NCBI GenBank assembly: GCA_963731745.1
Contig: CAVSWT010000014.1
Location: forward strand, 169,942-233,941
Source of the DNA: CAVSWT01 sp963731745
GTDB taxonomy: Bacteria > Bacteroidota > Ignavibacteria > Ignavibacteriales > Ignavibacteriaceae
Direction: 5' to 3'
DNA: 64,000 nucleotides
Below the pieces are notes generated by a model that saw only the letters and a list, made by a program, of their open reading frames with translations, was not told the origin of the DNA and searched no databases. Position 1 is the first letter of the stretch. Each line of letters starts with the position of its first letter. This document shows, piece after piece, positions 8,697-16,956 of this stretch. Made by a program: the position numbers and the translations under genes.

Positions 8697-9804
8697 ACGC
8701 AGCTTCCCCCTGCTGGACTTTTATAACTAAATCTTTTTTCTCTTTGGTTAAGAAAGATAAATTTGTAAAATCCGTTAAGGTTATAAACGCTTGTCCTACT
8801 TCTCTTAAATACTCACTTATTCTAGATGATCGTTTAACATCCAATTCACCAAACACATCATCTAATAAAAAGATAGGATTTCTTCCAGTGATTTCTTTTA
8901 AGTAAAAAAACTGCGCAAACCTCAACACTACCTGGAAGGTTTTGTTTTGTCCTTGTGAACCAAACGTTTTCAAATTCAATTTATTTATTTCAAAAATAAA
9001 ATCGTCTCTATGCGGCCCAACCAGGTTAACCGCTCTTCTAAGTTCTTCTTCTCTCTTTAATTTTAACATTTCAATATATTTTTCTTCCACGCTTTCTATT
9101 TGAATAGAACCATCCAACGAAAGATAATCAATCCTCGGCTCTTCTTCCTGCTGCATAATTACGCTATATGAATTTTTAATATATCTATTAAATTCTTGAA
9201 TAAACCTAATTCTATGTTTTATTATTTCTGTGCCGGATTCCACTAACTTTGTTGTCCAGGCTTCCAATTCATCATACAAAATATTTCTTCTTTTTTCTTT
9301 AATTTGTGTTAGAAGAGAGGAGCGTTGACGAAGAGTTTTGTTATAATCCAATAAAAAATTTAGATATGTTTCGCTGCCCTGGGAAATAATTGAATCAATA
9401 AATTTTCTTCTATCTCCTGGCGGACCTAAAGTTATTGAATGATCCATTGGAGATAATATAACAACAGGAAATTTTCCAATAACATCCGAATATTTATTTA
9501 TTTGTTTGTTGTTCTGAAAAAAATATTTTTTATTTTCTTCTTTTGAGAAATAAATTCTAACATTATCGGTAGAAAACTCGTTAAATATTCCCCTCAACTC
9601 AAAAACATTTTCGTTAAATCTTAACACTTCGTTTTCGTTCTTAGAATTATATCCTTTGGTAGTGCACAAATAATAAATTGCTTCAAGAATAGTTGTTTTT
9701 CCTTGCCCATTTCCACCAACTATATAGTTTATTTTATCAGAAAAGGTTAGTTCAGTATTTTTATGGCTTCTGAAATTATTTAGTTGGATGGAAGATAATA
9801 TCAT
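8689..9804 (-). CDS. recF: DNA replication and repair protein RecF
   Basis: An SMC-like ATPase that helps load RecA at gaps via RecOR. Walker A is GGNGQGKTTILEA near residue 31, the signature region includes LVGPHRDDF, and Walker B is FLLDDVFGELD near the C-terminus. At 371 residues it has normal length. It starts 1 bp beyond the dnaN stop and overlaps the DUF721 gene, forming a compact dnaN-recF-DUF721-gyrB-gyrA operon on the minus strand. Confidence 0.97.
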   Translation of the reverse strand: MILSSIQLNNFRSHKNTELTFSDKINYIVGGNGQGKTTILEAIYYLCTTKGYNSKNENEVLRFNENVFELRGIFNEFSTDNVRIYFSKEENKKYFFQNNKQINKYSDVIGKFPVVILSPMDHSITLGPPGDRRKFIDSIISQGSETYLNFLLDYNKTLRQRSSLLTQIKEKRRNILYDELEAWTTKLVESGTEIIKHRIRFIQEFNRYIKNSYSVIMQQEEEPRIDYLSLDGSIQIESVEEKYIEMLKLKREEELRRAVNLVGPHRDDFIFEINKLNLKTFGSQGQNKTFQVVLRFAQFFYLKEITGRNPIFLLDDVFGELDVKRSSRISEYLREVGQAFITLTDFTNLSFLTKEKKDLVIKVQQGEAAYA

Positions 9805-9805
9805 T

Positions 9806-10936
9806 TTAATTATTTAATCGCACAGGCATTAAAAGCAGCATCAAATCTTCGTCTTCATTTTTTTCAGTCGGCTCAATAATACAGGCTTTAGTTGGCGAAT
9901 GAAGTTTAAAAATAATTTCTTCGTCGTTAACATGTGAAAGTATGTCGTTTACATATGCGGTATTAAAGCCTATGTCCATCGGCTCACCATCATAATTACA
10001 ATTAATTTTTTCTTTAGCATTTGCTCCATGATCAATGTCTTCAGCAGATAATTCTAAATTATTTTTAGATAAAGAAAATTTTACCTGCTTTGAATTTGAA
10101 GAAGAAAAAAGCATCATTCTTTTAACTGCTGAATGAAGTTCGCTCGTTTTTATTTTTAATAAATTTTCATTTTCCAAAGGAATAACACTGCTATATGCCG
10201 GATATTTTTCCCCAATCAATCTGGAAATAAATTCAAGATCTTCAATCTGTATTGATATATTCGTTTTGCTTAAAAGAACATTTACAGTTCCATCTCCCAA
10301 CTGTTTAGAAAGAACTGAAATCGCTCTCTCAGGAACAATATACTGGTCGGTATTTTCAGATGAAATCTTTTTATTTAAATATTTTACTAATCTATGTCCA
10401 TCTGTTGTTACAAAACGTAAACCTTCAGGTGTAAATTCGAATAATGTACCTGTCATTGCAGGGCGCATATCTTCTTTACTCATAGCAAAAGATGTTTGAT
10501 CTATCGCTTTTTTAAGTTCTGAACCATTTATTTTTACTTCTTTGTCTGTAGATATTTTGGGAATTTCCGGAAAATCTTCCGGGGAAGAAAATCCGATATT
10601 GTAAACTCCGCTATCCGTTTTAAGCCTTATTTTTGATACAGATTGTCCGCCGGCGGGATTGGAATCTATTTCAAAATTAATTTGTGTATCACCCAATGTT
10701 CTTATTATATCAAAAAGAAGCCTTGCGGGAATAACCATTTTGTAGTTGCCGTTAGAAGAGATATTTATCGAAGCTCTTAATGCAATTTCTAAATCAGTAG
10801 CAGTAACAGAAAGTTCGTTTTCGTTTATTTCAAAGAGAAAATTTTCCAGTATAGGCATTGGAGTTCTTGACGGAACTGCCGGAATTATTTTAGATAAAAG
10901 TTTCTCAAGAACTTTACTGTTTACTTTGAAATCCAT
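9806..10936 (-). CDS. dnaN: DNA polymerase III subunit beta (sliding clamp)
   Basis: The beta clamp tethers polymerase III to DNA. At 376 residues it is full length, with the three clamp domains visible: N-terminal MDFKVNSKVLEKLLSKIIPA and ILENFLFEI, a middle FVTTDGHRLV motif, and the C-terminal tail DLMLLLMPVRLNN that forms part of the protein-binding pocket. An AGGAGAAAAATTAT site precedes the ATG. It heads the replication operon and points towards dnaA, opposite to the usual dnaA-dnaN tandem order. Confidence 0.98.
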   Translation of the reverse strand: MDFKVNSKVLEKLLSKIIPAVPSRTPMPILENFLFEINENELSVTATDLEIALRASINISSNGNYKMVIPARLLFDIIRTLGDTQINFEIDSNPAGGQSVSKIRLKTDSGVYNIGFSSPEDFPEIPKISTDKEVKINGSELKKAIDQTSFAMSKEDMRPAMTGTLFEFTPEGLRFVTTDGHRLVKYLNKKISSENTDQYIVPERAISVLSKQLGDGTVNVLLSKTNISIQIEDLEFISRLIGEKYPAYSSVIPLENENLLKIKTSELHSAVKRMMLFSSSNSKQVKFSLSKNNLELSAEDIDHGANAKEKINCNYDGEPMDIGFNTAYVNDILSHVNDEEIIFKLHSPTKACIIEPTEKNEDEDLMLLLMPVRLNN

Positions 10937-11056
10937 ATAATTTTTCTCCTATTGAAGCATCAAAAAATAATAAAACTAAACACTAATCTCAATTAAATAT
11001 ACTGCTTCATTTTCCTAATTTTTATAATTTTTATCAATATTCATACAAATAAAAAA

Positions 11057-11090
11057 AGCCAGCATTTTATTTTATACTGGCTATTAAATT
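11057..11090 (-). terminator. Rho-independent terminator after the lipoprotein gene at 11112
   Basis: AGCCAG and CTGGCT pair around a 14-base loop. On the minus strand the stem is followed by a run of seven T. It lies about 20 bp beyond the stop of the upstream minus-strand lipoprotein gene and insulates dnaN from it. Confidence 0.75.
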
Positions 11091-11111
11091 ATTTTTTATT
11101 TTATTAGGCTT

Positions 11112-11510
11112 TTATGGAGAAGTCGACGAACCGACCGATAAATCATCGCTGCTGGACATGGTTGCAAACAACTGATAAACGCCGTTAATATAAGTGCTTG
11201 AATAAATAACTAAAATTTTTGTTCCTGCACTTATTGAAATATCACCGGAAACTGCCCCGCTTGCGCTTGAAGAAGTTGCACCGCTAGGAATTTCATACGT
11301 AGTTGAATATGAATATAAACCGTTTTGAATTGCTTCGACCGTAACTGTTTTTCCAGCTGGAACATTAACTTCTTCTCCCTTGAAATTTATTCTTAAGGAT
11401 CCGGCAGAAATGTTTTTAAAAATTACTTTACTTTCTAATTTAGATGAGCAGCCTGTTAAGAAAATAAGCGGCAGCAATAAAAAAGGTAAATACTTTATAA
11501 ATTTAATCAT
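11112..11510 (-). CDS. Small lipoprotein of unknown function
   Basis: A short secreted protein with a lipoprotein signal: MIKFIKYLPFLLLPLIFLTGC, with Cys as the lipidation site. The mature part (about 110 residues) is rich in Ser, Gly and beta-strand-forming residues (VIFKNISAGSLRINFKGEEV) and contains SGATSSSASGAVSGD. An upstream ATG at 11549 is possible, but AAGAGGT lies at the right distance from the ATG at 11510, so the shorter start is preferred. I recognise no family. It is followed by a strong terminator. Confidence 0.7.
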   Translation of the reverse strand: MIKFIKYLPFLLLPLIFLTGCSSKLESKVIFKNISAGSLRINFKGEEVNVPAGKTVTVEAIQNGLYSYSTTYEIPSGATSSSASGAVSGDISISAGTKILVIYSSTYINGVYQLFATMSSSDDLSVGSSTSP

Positions 11511-11549
11511 TATAGAAACCTCTTTTGAAGTTTTATATCTAATTCCCAT

Positions 11550-11927
11550 AAGAACTTAAAACAACAACGGTTAAAAGTTACTTTAATTTATTTTAATAAT
11601 CAATAAGTTTTATATGCCTTACAAATACTTTACCAACACACTATTAATATTAATTAATATATATTTTAAATGTTAATAGTTATAATAAGGATGTGGAAAA
11701 GTTAATATTACCCTAAAAGGGTAAAAAATACCTTTTTATAAGCTATTTTTAAAAAGTTTTTTGTTAATAACTTTTTAAGATTGATGCGTTACCAACACAA
11801 TGTTAATTTGACAAAGTTTATTAACAACTTTATCGCTACTAGAAGAACAATTTATTAACATCCATTTAAAATAAAAAGGCTTGCTTCTATATAAAGCAAG
11901 CCCACGGTTAACAGCAATAGCAAAAAT
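11550..11927. other. AT-rich 378-bp gap with repeated TGTTAATA octamers and a DnaA box
   Basis: No gene fits here. It contains the octamer TGTTAATA at 11671 and 11762, its complement at 11819 and 11853, and the variant TGTTAATT at 11801. It also has a consensus DnaA box TGTGGAAAA at 11692-11700 and a 15-bp palindrome TACCCTAAAAGGGTA at 11709-11723. The same octamer occurs twice in the dnaA-side origin region, so part of this gap may be origin-related. That is inference. Confidence 0.45.
11878..11902 (-). terminator. Rho-independent terminator after the lipoprotein gene at 11928
   Basis: GGCTTGCTT pairs with AAGCAAGCC across a 7-base loop. On the minus strand it is followed by TTTTTATTTT. It lies about 26 bp past the stop of the minus-strand lipoprotein gene. 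Confidence 0.85.
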
Positions 11928-12368
11928 TTATTGAACAGTAAAATTGGCGGTTGAAGTGAAAGCAGTCCCTTGTTGGTTTCCAACATTTCCTGTAATTGAA
12001 AAGGACCATTGCTGCCCAGCTTGTAAACCAGTTATTGGACCAACATCAATTGGATTTTGCTGATCTGATGTTAGATTAACTTGAACTGTTTCATCGGTTA
12101 CGCCTGCAGCTGCGCAATTACCGACTATTTGTGTCATATAGACTGCCACCGAAGGTGTAAATTCAAAATAATATTGTTGCTGATTATCCTGAACTAGAGA
12201 AACTGTAACAGTTACATTTCCAGTATTTCCGCCGCCAGTTCCACCTCCTGTTCCTAATCCGCCGCCGATTCCAGTTCCTAATGGATTTGATGAGTTATCG
12301 TTTTTGCTGCAACCATAAAAAAGGCCAAAGATTAGTAATAAAAAAACAGATATTTTAGTATAAGCCAT
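11928..12368 (-). CDS. Lipoprotein with glycine-rich linker, unknown function
   Basis: About 146 residues. The signal MAYTKISVFLLLIFGLFYGC has a lipobox FYGC, followed by a flexible Gly/Thr linker (GTGIGGGLGTGGGTGGG) and then a beta-rich domain beginning VTVTVSLVQDNQQQYYFEFTP. The ATG at 12368 is chosen because GGAGG lies 8 bp upstream; the TTG at 12383 overlaps that site. It may pair with the beta-barrel gene upstream (start 13079), since both are small envelope proteins on the same strand. No family recognised. Confidence 0.7.
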   Translation of the reverse strand: MAYTKISVFLLLIFGLFYGCSKNDNSSNPLGTGIGGGLGTGGGTGGGNTGNVTVTVSLVQDNQQQYYFEFTPSVAVYMTQIVGNCAAAGVTDETVQVNLTSDQQNPIDVGPITGLQAGQQWSFSITGNVGNQQGTAFTSTANFTVQ

Positions 12369-12400
12369 TTTCACTTCCTCCAAAAATAAATTTCAGAATA

Positions 12401-13079
12401 TTAAATTAAATTAAACTTAAGAGCTGTTCCTAGCTGAAAAGAAAGTGCTCTTGCCGAGAAATCTTTTATAACATTTGTAATTCCAAATCCAAATGTAAAC
12501 TGAGGTGCAAGGGTCATTAAACTGCTAAGCTTAATATCATAACCGGCACCAGCTTTAACGGCAAAACGCACGTTTGTATTCTTTTAAAGACGCTTTTTGA
12601 GGGGCAAATTGTTGTTGTTGTCCCCCAAAATTTCCAACTGGAGTTATGGTTGTAGTCGTGCTTCCTTCAATATTAAATCCAATAGCAGGTCCTACTAAAA
12701 AATACATCCCGGTATTAGGCAGGCATAATTTTAATAGAGGTTCAATCATAAAATACGCAAGGCTAAGATCTGTATCTACAGTTCCTTGAATACCTAACTG
12801 CTGGATGGTTCCAGTTTCACTGTTTGAACCACTTTTGTTATCATAAAATTGAACTTGAGTTAAAAGGCCTAAAACAGGGGAAAATTTCATATCAACTTGT
12901 GCACCAAAGAGAATTCCTAATCCAGAAAAAGACTGATTTAAATCTGATCCTGTAATAATATTAAAGTTTAATCCTGTTATTGGACCAAGACTAAGTTTAA
13001 ATTGTTGTGCAAAACTGTCTTTAGAAGAAACGAAAAAGAAAAGAAGAACAAGAGTTGAAATAGAAAGAACTTTTTTCAT
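12401..13079 (-). pseudogene. Outer-membrane beta-barrel protein, frameshifted near the C-terminus
   Basis: A signal peptide (MKKVLSISTLVLLFFFVSS, cut near SFAQ) is followed by a barrel of about 200 residues with alternating strands (FKLSLGPITGLNFNIITG, ITPVGNF). The first frame stops at 12555. A second frame, running on to 12401, continues the barrel as NVRFAVKAGAGYDIKL and ends with GTALKFNLI, a typical aromatic/hydrophobic last strand. The frames join in a run of four T at about 12582-12585 with one surplus base. GGAGG before 13079 supports the start. It is either a sequencing indel or a real break; with the shift corrected the gene would be intact. Confidence 0.75.
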
Positions 13080-13372
13080 TATAGCCTCCGGGGAAAGATT
13101 GTTTTTAAATAATTTATTTTTTCTTCTACACATTAATGCGTAAAAAGTTATTGTATGAGCTCAAAAAAAATCTAAATTAAAAATAATTGGCCCTTAATTT
13201 TACTGAAGGGATGTAAAATCTAGATAGAATCACAATTTAGTATTATTTAGAATCGTTAATTACTCGAGGAAAACAATTTGAGTAACTAAGAAAAAAAACC
13301 GCAAAAGCAAGTGATAATTTAGAAAAAAAAGTGAAAAAGTCCACTCATTAATAGAGGTTAAATAAAGTTATA

Positions 13373-14662
13373 TTAAAATATTTTACTAAATGCTTGCTGT
13401 TGGGCAGAAATTGTCTTATTAATGTCTTCATCAGAATGTGCAGTTGAAATAAAAGCTGCTTCAAATTGAGCCGGGGCCAAATAAATTCCTTGATTTAACA
13501 TTTCATTAAAATATTTCCCGTATAGCTCAGTATTGGATTTCAAAGCAGACTTAAAATCCACCACGGGCGTTTCAGTAAAAAACAAACACGACATTGAACC
13601 AGCACGGTTTAAAGCAAAGTTTTTATTAATCTTCTTTAGATTATCTTTGAAACCATTTTCGAGAGCAATAGATTTTTCTTCAAGTATAGAATAAACCTCC
13701 GGATGCTCTTTTATATAAGTTAATGCAGCAATTCCCGCGGTCATTGCCAATGGATTTCCGCTTAATGTTCCTGCCTGGTAAACAGGTCCGCTGGGAGCAA
13801 TCATTTCCATAATTTCTTTTTTTCCGCCGAAAGCACCAACAGGCAATCCGCCGCCAATTATTTTTCCGAAAGTTGTAAGGTCGGGAATTATGTTCACTAT
13901 TTCCTGGGCGCCGCCTTTTGCAACCCTAAATCCGGTCATAACTTCATCAAAAATCAGAACAATATTTTCTTCAGAGCATATTTTTCTTAATCCATTTAAG
14001 AACTCATCTGTTCCTCGAATCATTCCCATGTTACCCGCAAAAGGCTCAACAATAATTGCAGCTATTTGATTTTTGTTTTGTTCAATAATTTTTTTTACGG
14101 AATTAATGTCGTTATAATCTGCCAGCAAAGTATCTGCCGCATTTGCTTTTGTTACACCAGGACTAGTGGGTACACCAAGAGTTAACGCCCCGCTGCCTGC
14201 TTTAATTAGAAAGTAATCGGCATGTCCATGATAACAGCCTTCAAACTTGATAAATTTATCTCTTTTAGTATAGGCTCGGGCCGCCCTAATCGCGCTCATT
14301 GTAGCTTCAGTTCCACTGTTAACCATTCTAACCATTTCAATTGAAGGCACAAGCTCAATAATTAATTTCGCCATCTGAATTTCTAATTCTGTTGGCGCCC
14401 CGAAACTAACTCCATTTTCAACTGCCGCAATTAACTTTTCTTTTATAAATGAAGGGTTGTGGCCAAATAGATGCGGACCCCAGCTTCCTATATATTCGAT
14501 ATATTCGTTATCATCAACATCCACCAATTTAGATCCAAAAGCTTTTTTAATAAAAAGTGGATTACCTCCTACAGCTTTAAATGCTCTCACCGGCGAATTC
14601 ACCCCGCCTGGAATATATTTTTTTGCTTCTTCAAATAATAAATTGCTTTTGGTTGTATTCAT
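13373..14662 (-). CDS. hemL: Glutamate-1-semialdehyde 2,1-aminomutase
   Basis: A PLP enzyme that makes 5-aminolevulinate from glutamate-1-semialdehyde in the C5 heme pathway. Family landmarks are PGGVNSPVRAFKAVGG at the N-terminus, MVNSGTEATMSAIRAAR, CYHGHADYFL, LIFDEVMTGFRVA, and the PLP lysine in TFGKIIGGGLPVGAFGG (about residue 267). At 429 residues it is full length. It stands apart from the hemG-hemB operon 9 kb away. It is distinguished from other class III aminotransferases by the GVNSPVR start. Confidence 0.96.
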   Translation of the reverse strand: MNTTKSNLLFEEAKKYIPGGVNSPVRAFKAVGGNPLFIKKAFGSKLVDVDDNEYIEYIGSWGPHLFGHNPSFIKEKLIAAVENGVSFGAPTELEIQMAKLIIELVPSIEMVRMVNSGTEATMSAIRAARAYTKRDKFIKFEGCYHGHADYFLIKAGSGALTLGVPTSPGVTKANAADTLLADYNDINSVKKIIEQNKNQIAAIIVEPFAGNMGMIRGTDEFLNGLRKICSEENIVLIFDEVMTGFRVAKGGAQEIVNIIPDLTTFGKIIGGGLPVGAFGGKKEIMEMIAPSGPVYQAGTLSGNPLAMTAGIAALTYIKEHPEVYSILEEKSIALENGFKDNLKKINKNFALNRAGSMSCLFFTETPVVDFKSALKSNTELYGKYFNEMLNQGIYLAPAQFEAAFISTAHSDEDINKTISAQQQAFSKIF

Positions 14663-14751
14663 AATAATTCGCCTTTAACTGAATAAAAAAAGATGGTTCA
14701 AATGTAGTAAATAAGTAAGTTTTATTTAAGTGCAATTAAAAAGAAATTGTA

Positions 14752-15556
14752 TTATTTAAAATCTACCGGGATGATTTCTTCGCCAAGAAATATTTCACCT
14801 TCATCAAAGCCAATTAAATTTTGCCCAAACATAACTTTATGATCAACTTTTCTATATTTAGAAAGAGTTATCAACGGTTCATTCCCTTTTTCCGCTGTGT
14901 CCTGGTTAACCGTAGTAACCACACATCTAGCACAAGGCTTTACGGCTTGAAATTTTATCGATCCAATTTTAAAATTATTAAATGTATCTTCAAAAAAAGG
15001 ACTCCCGCCATCGAAGACGAAATTTGGGCGAAAGCGGTTCATAGGAAGAGGTGTTTCTAATTTTGAATTTAATTCCTCCAAAGATTTTTCCCCTATAATT
15101 AAAAATGGATATGCATCAGCAAAACCGACAATTTTCTTTTCGGGCGAATATTCAGCATCTACTATTCTTTCAGTAGAATCAGGCATATACACAAGCCTGC
15201 ATTCAACGCTAAGCGCTTGTGAAAACCAATCATCTATTTCTTTGCTTGAGGTTTGAGCTCATGCAAAAGTCATCCCAAATGGGAACTTCAATTTCGTTTT
15301 CTGAAAGATGATTCAGAGGAATTTTTATTGGGCCAATTGTTTCATTTTTATGATGGACTTTTAATAGATCACTTTCGAATGATGTTTGAAGCAAAGCCAT
15401 CTGCGGATATTGACGCTGAGTCATAAAATCATTATTTGAATTAATAAGCATCCATCTACGGTCATATTTTAAGCCTCTCTTTTCTACAAAGGCAGAAGCA
15501 AGCGAAATTCCACCGAGCGATTTAATTGGATAAACATTTATCTGGGTAAGCTTCAT
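14752..15556 (-). pseudogene. MOSC-domain protein (YcbX/mARC-like), split by a frameshift
   Basis: Two reading frames together encode one MOSC beta-barrel protein. The first (15556 downward) starts MKLTQINVYPIKSLGGISL and holds the N-terminal domain (KRGLKYDRRWMLI, VPIWDDFC). The second continues AQTSSKEIDDWFSQALSVEC and MYMPDSTERIVD, with the molybdenum-cofactor cysteine motif VKPCARCVVTTVNQDT near the C-terminus. One surplus base at about 15258-15262 breaks the frame. Relatives reduce N-hydroxylated compounds using Mo cofactor. The gene ends about 90 bp upstream of hemL and follows the phosphoesterase gene by 6 bp. Confidence 0.8.
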
Positions 15557-15562
15557 AAAAAA

Positions 15563-16792
15563 TTATTTTTTCCTGAGATTAATTACGGTTATTTCCGGCT
15601 GCGAATTATACCTGATTGGAACAACTGACATTCCTAATCCTCTAGTTACTATCATTAACATATTGCCGAACCAAAAATTTCCACGGACGTATTTTGTTTC
15701 AAATAATGTGACCGACAAATTATAAAAAGGAAACAAAAAAGAAACTTGTCCGCCGTGAGTATGTCCGGCTAGCAATAGATCATAGTTTCGTTTCGCCACA
15801 GATTTGACTAAATCTTCTCTAGGTTGATGAACTAGAAATATCTTAAAGTCGCCTTTAATATCATTCATTAATGTATCTAACAAAGTCTTTTTAATATTAT
15901 CTGAATATGTTTCCGTTACAAAAGTAATTCCTATAGATGATTTATTTATTTCGATCTTTTTATTCACATCATCTAACATTAAAACATTGTTCCGCTTCAA
16001 AGCACGCATTACAGCATGCCGGCTTTTTAAATAATCCGGACGGTAAGCCCAATTATCATGATCGCCGACGCAGGAATAAACTCCATATTTTGCTTTTATT
16101 TTTCCTATGTATTCCGCTCCTAAATTAATATAGTCCGGTGTTGATGTAATAATGTCCCCTCCAACTAGAACGAGATCGGGCTTTGTGCTATTAACTTTTT
16201 CAATGTATCTGCTTAGCCTCCAGGAGTTGGTATATTTGTCTGCCTGTAGATCAGCAATAAAAGTAATTTTAAAATTGTTTAATTGATCCGGCAAATTTTG
16301 TTTATAATAATTTACCTCTCTTACTTGCACGGTCATATAATTATATACAGCATTTAAAGGGACAAAAAACAGGAAGAAAACAACAATAGAAAAGACAGTT
16401 ATATTGTAATGCTTTTTTAACTTCTCTCTATTTTTTTTATAGTACGAATAGAAAATGAGTCGAAAAAAATCTAAAATAAAAATAAAAAGCATGGATTGAA
16501 TAATTATGAAAACCGAAAGCCAAAAAGGAAACATGATTATAAAATCAAACCAGCCGCCGTCAGGCTGACGCGGGAAGCTGTTTCCGGTGCTGATGCTGTA
16601 TACCCAGCCCGCCAAAAGAAAAAGAGGATATAAATTTAGAAATAGAATAACTGCAAAATTTATAATATTAACTTTTTTAGAGACGGATATTTTAAAAACG
16701 CCTAAGACTATTCTTCTAAATTTTTTGTAGAAATAAATTTCTGCAATAATTATAAGAACAAGTATTAAAATAATTTTTATAAAAAAAGACAT
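15563..16792 (-). CDS. Membrane-anchored calcineurin-like metallophosphoesterase
   Basis: A 409-residue protein with an N-terminal membrane region of about four helices (residues 1-150) and a C-terminal dinuclear metallophosphoesterase domain like YkuE/YkoQ. Metal-binding motifs are ITFIADLQADKYTN, DLVLVGGDIIT, GDHDNW, and GHTHGGQ near residue 345. The usual first motif DxH is DLQ here, so the His is replaced by Gln, as in some YkuE-like proteins. The substrate is unknown; relatives cleave phosphoesters or UDP-lipid precursors. The downstream MOSC gene begins 6 bp after its stop. Confidence 0.85.
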   Translation of the reverse strand: MSFFIKIILILVLIIIAEIYFYKKFRRIVLGVFKISVSKKVNIINFAVILFLNLYPLFLLAGWVYSISTGNSFPRQPDGGWFDFIIMFPFWLSVFIIIQSMLFIFILDFFRLIFYSYYKKNREKLKKHYNITVFSIVVFFLFFVPLNAVYNYMTVQVREVNYYKQNLPDQLNNFKITFIADLQADKYTNSWRLSRYIEKVNSTKPDLVLVGGDIITSTPDYINLGAEYIGKIKAKYGVYSCVGDHDNWAYRPDYLKSRHAVMRALKRNNVLMLDDVNKKIEINKSSIGITFVTETYSDNIKKTLLDTLMNDIKGDFKIFLVHQPREDLVKSVAKRNYDLLLAGHTHGGQVSFLFPFYNLSVTLFETKYVRGNFWFGNMLMIVTRGLGMSVVPIRYNSQPEITVINLRKK

Positions 16793-16956
16793 GTTGCGTG
16801 ATGGTTACAGAGTTTAAATTTTTTGATGAAAATAATTCATGGAAATATAAAATTTTAAATTAGAACAAATTACAAGTAATACCGAGTAGAAAAATTTTAT
16901 ATTTTAGTGCTGAAAATAGTTATTGATTTATTTAAAAGATAAGCAGAAAATAACTC

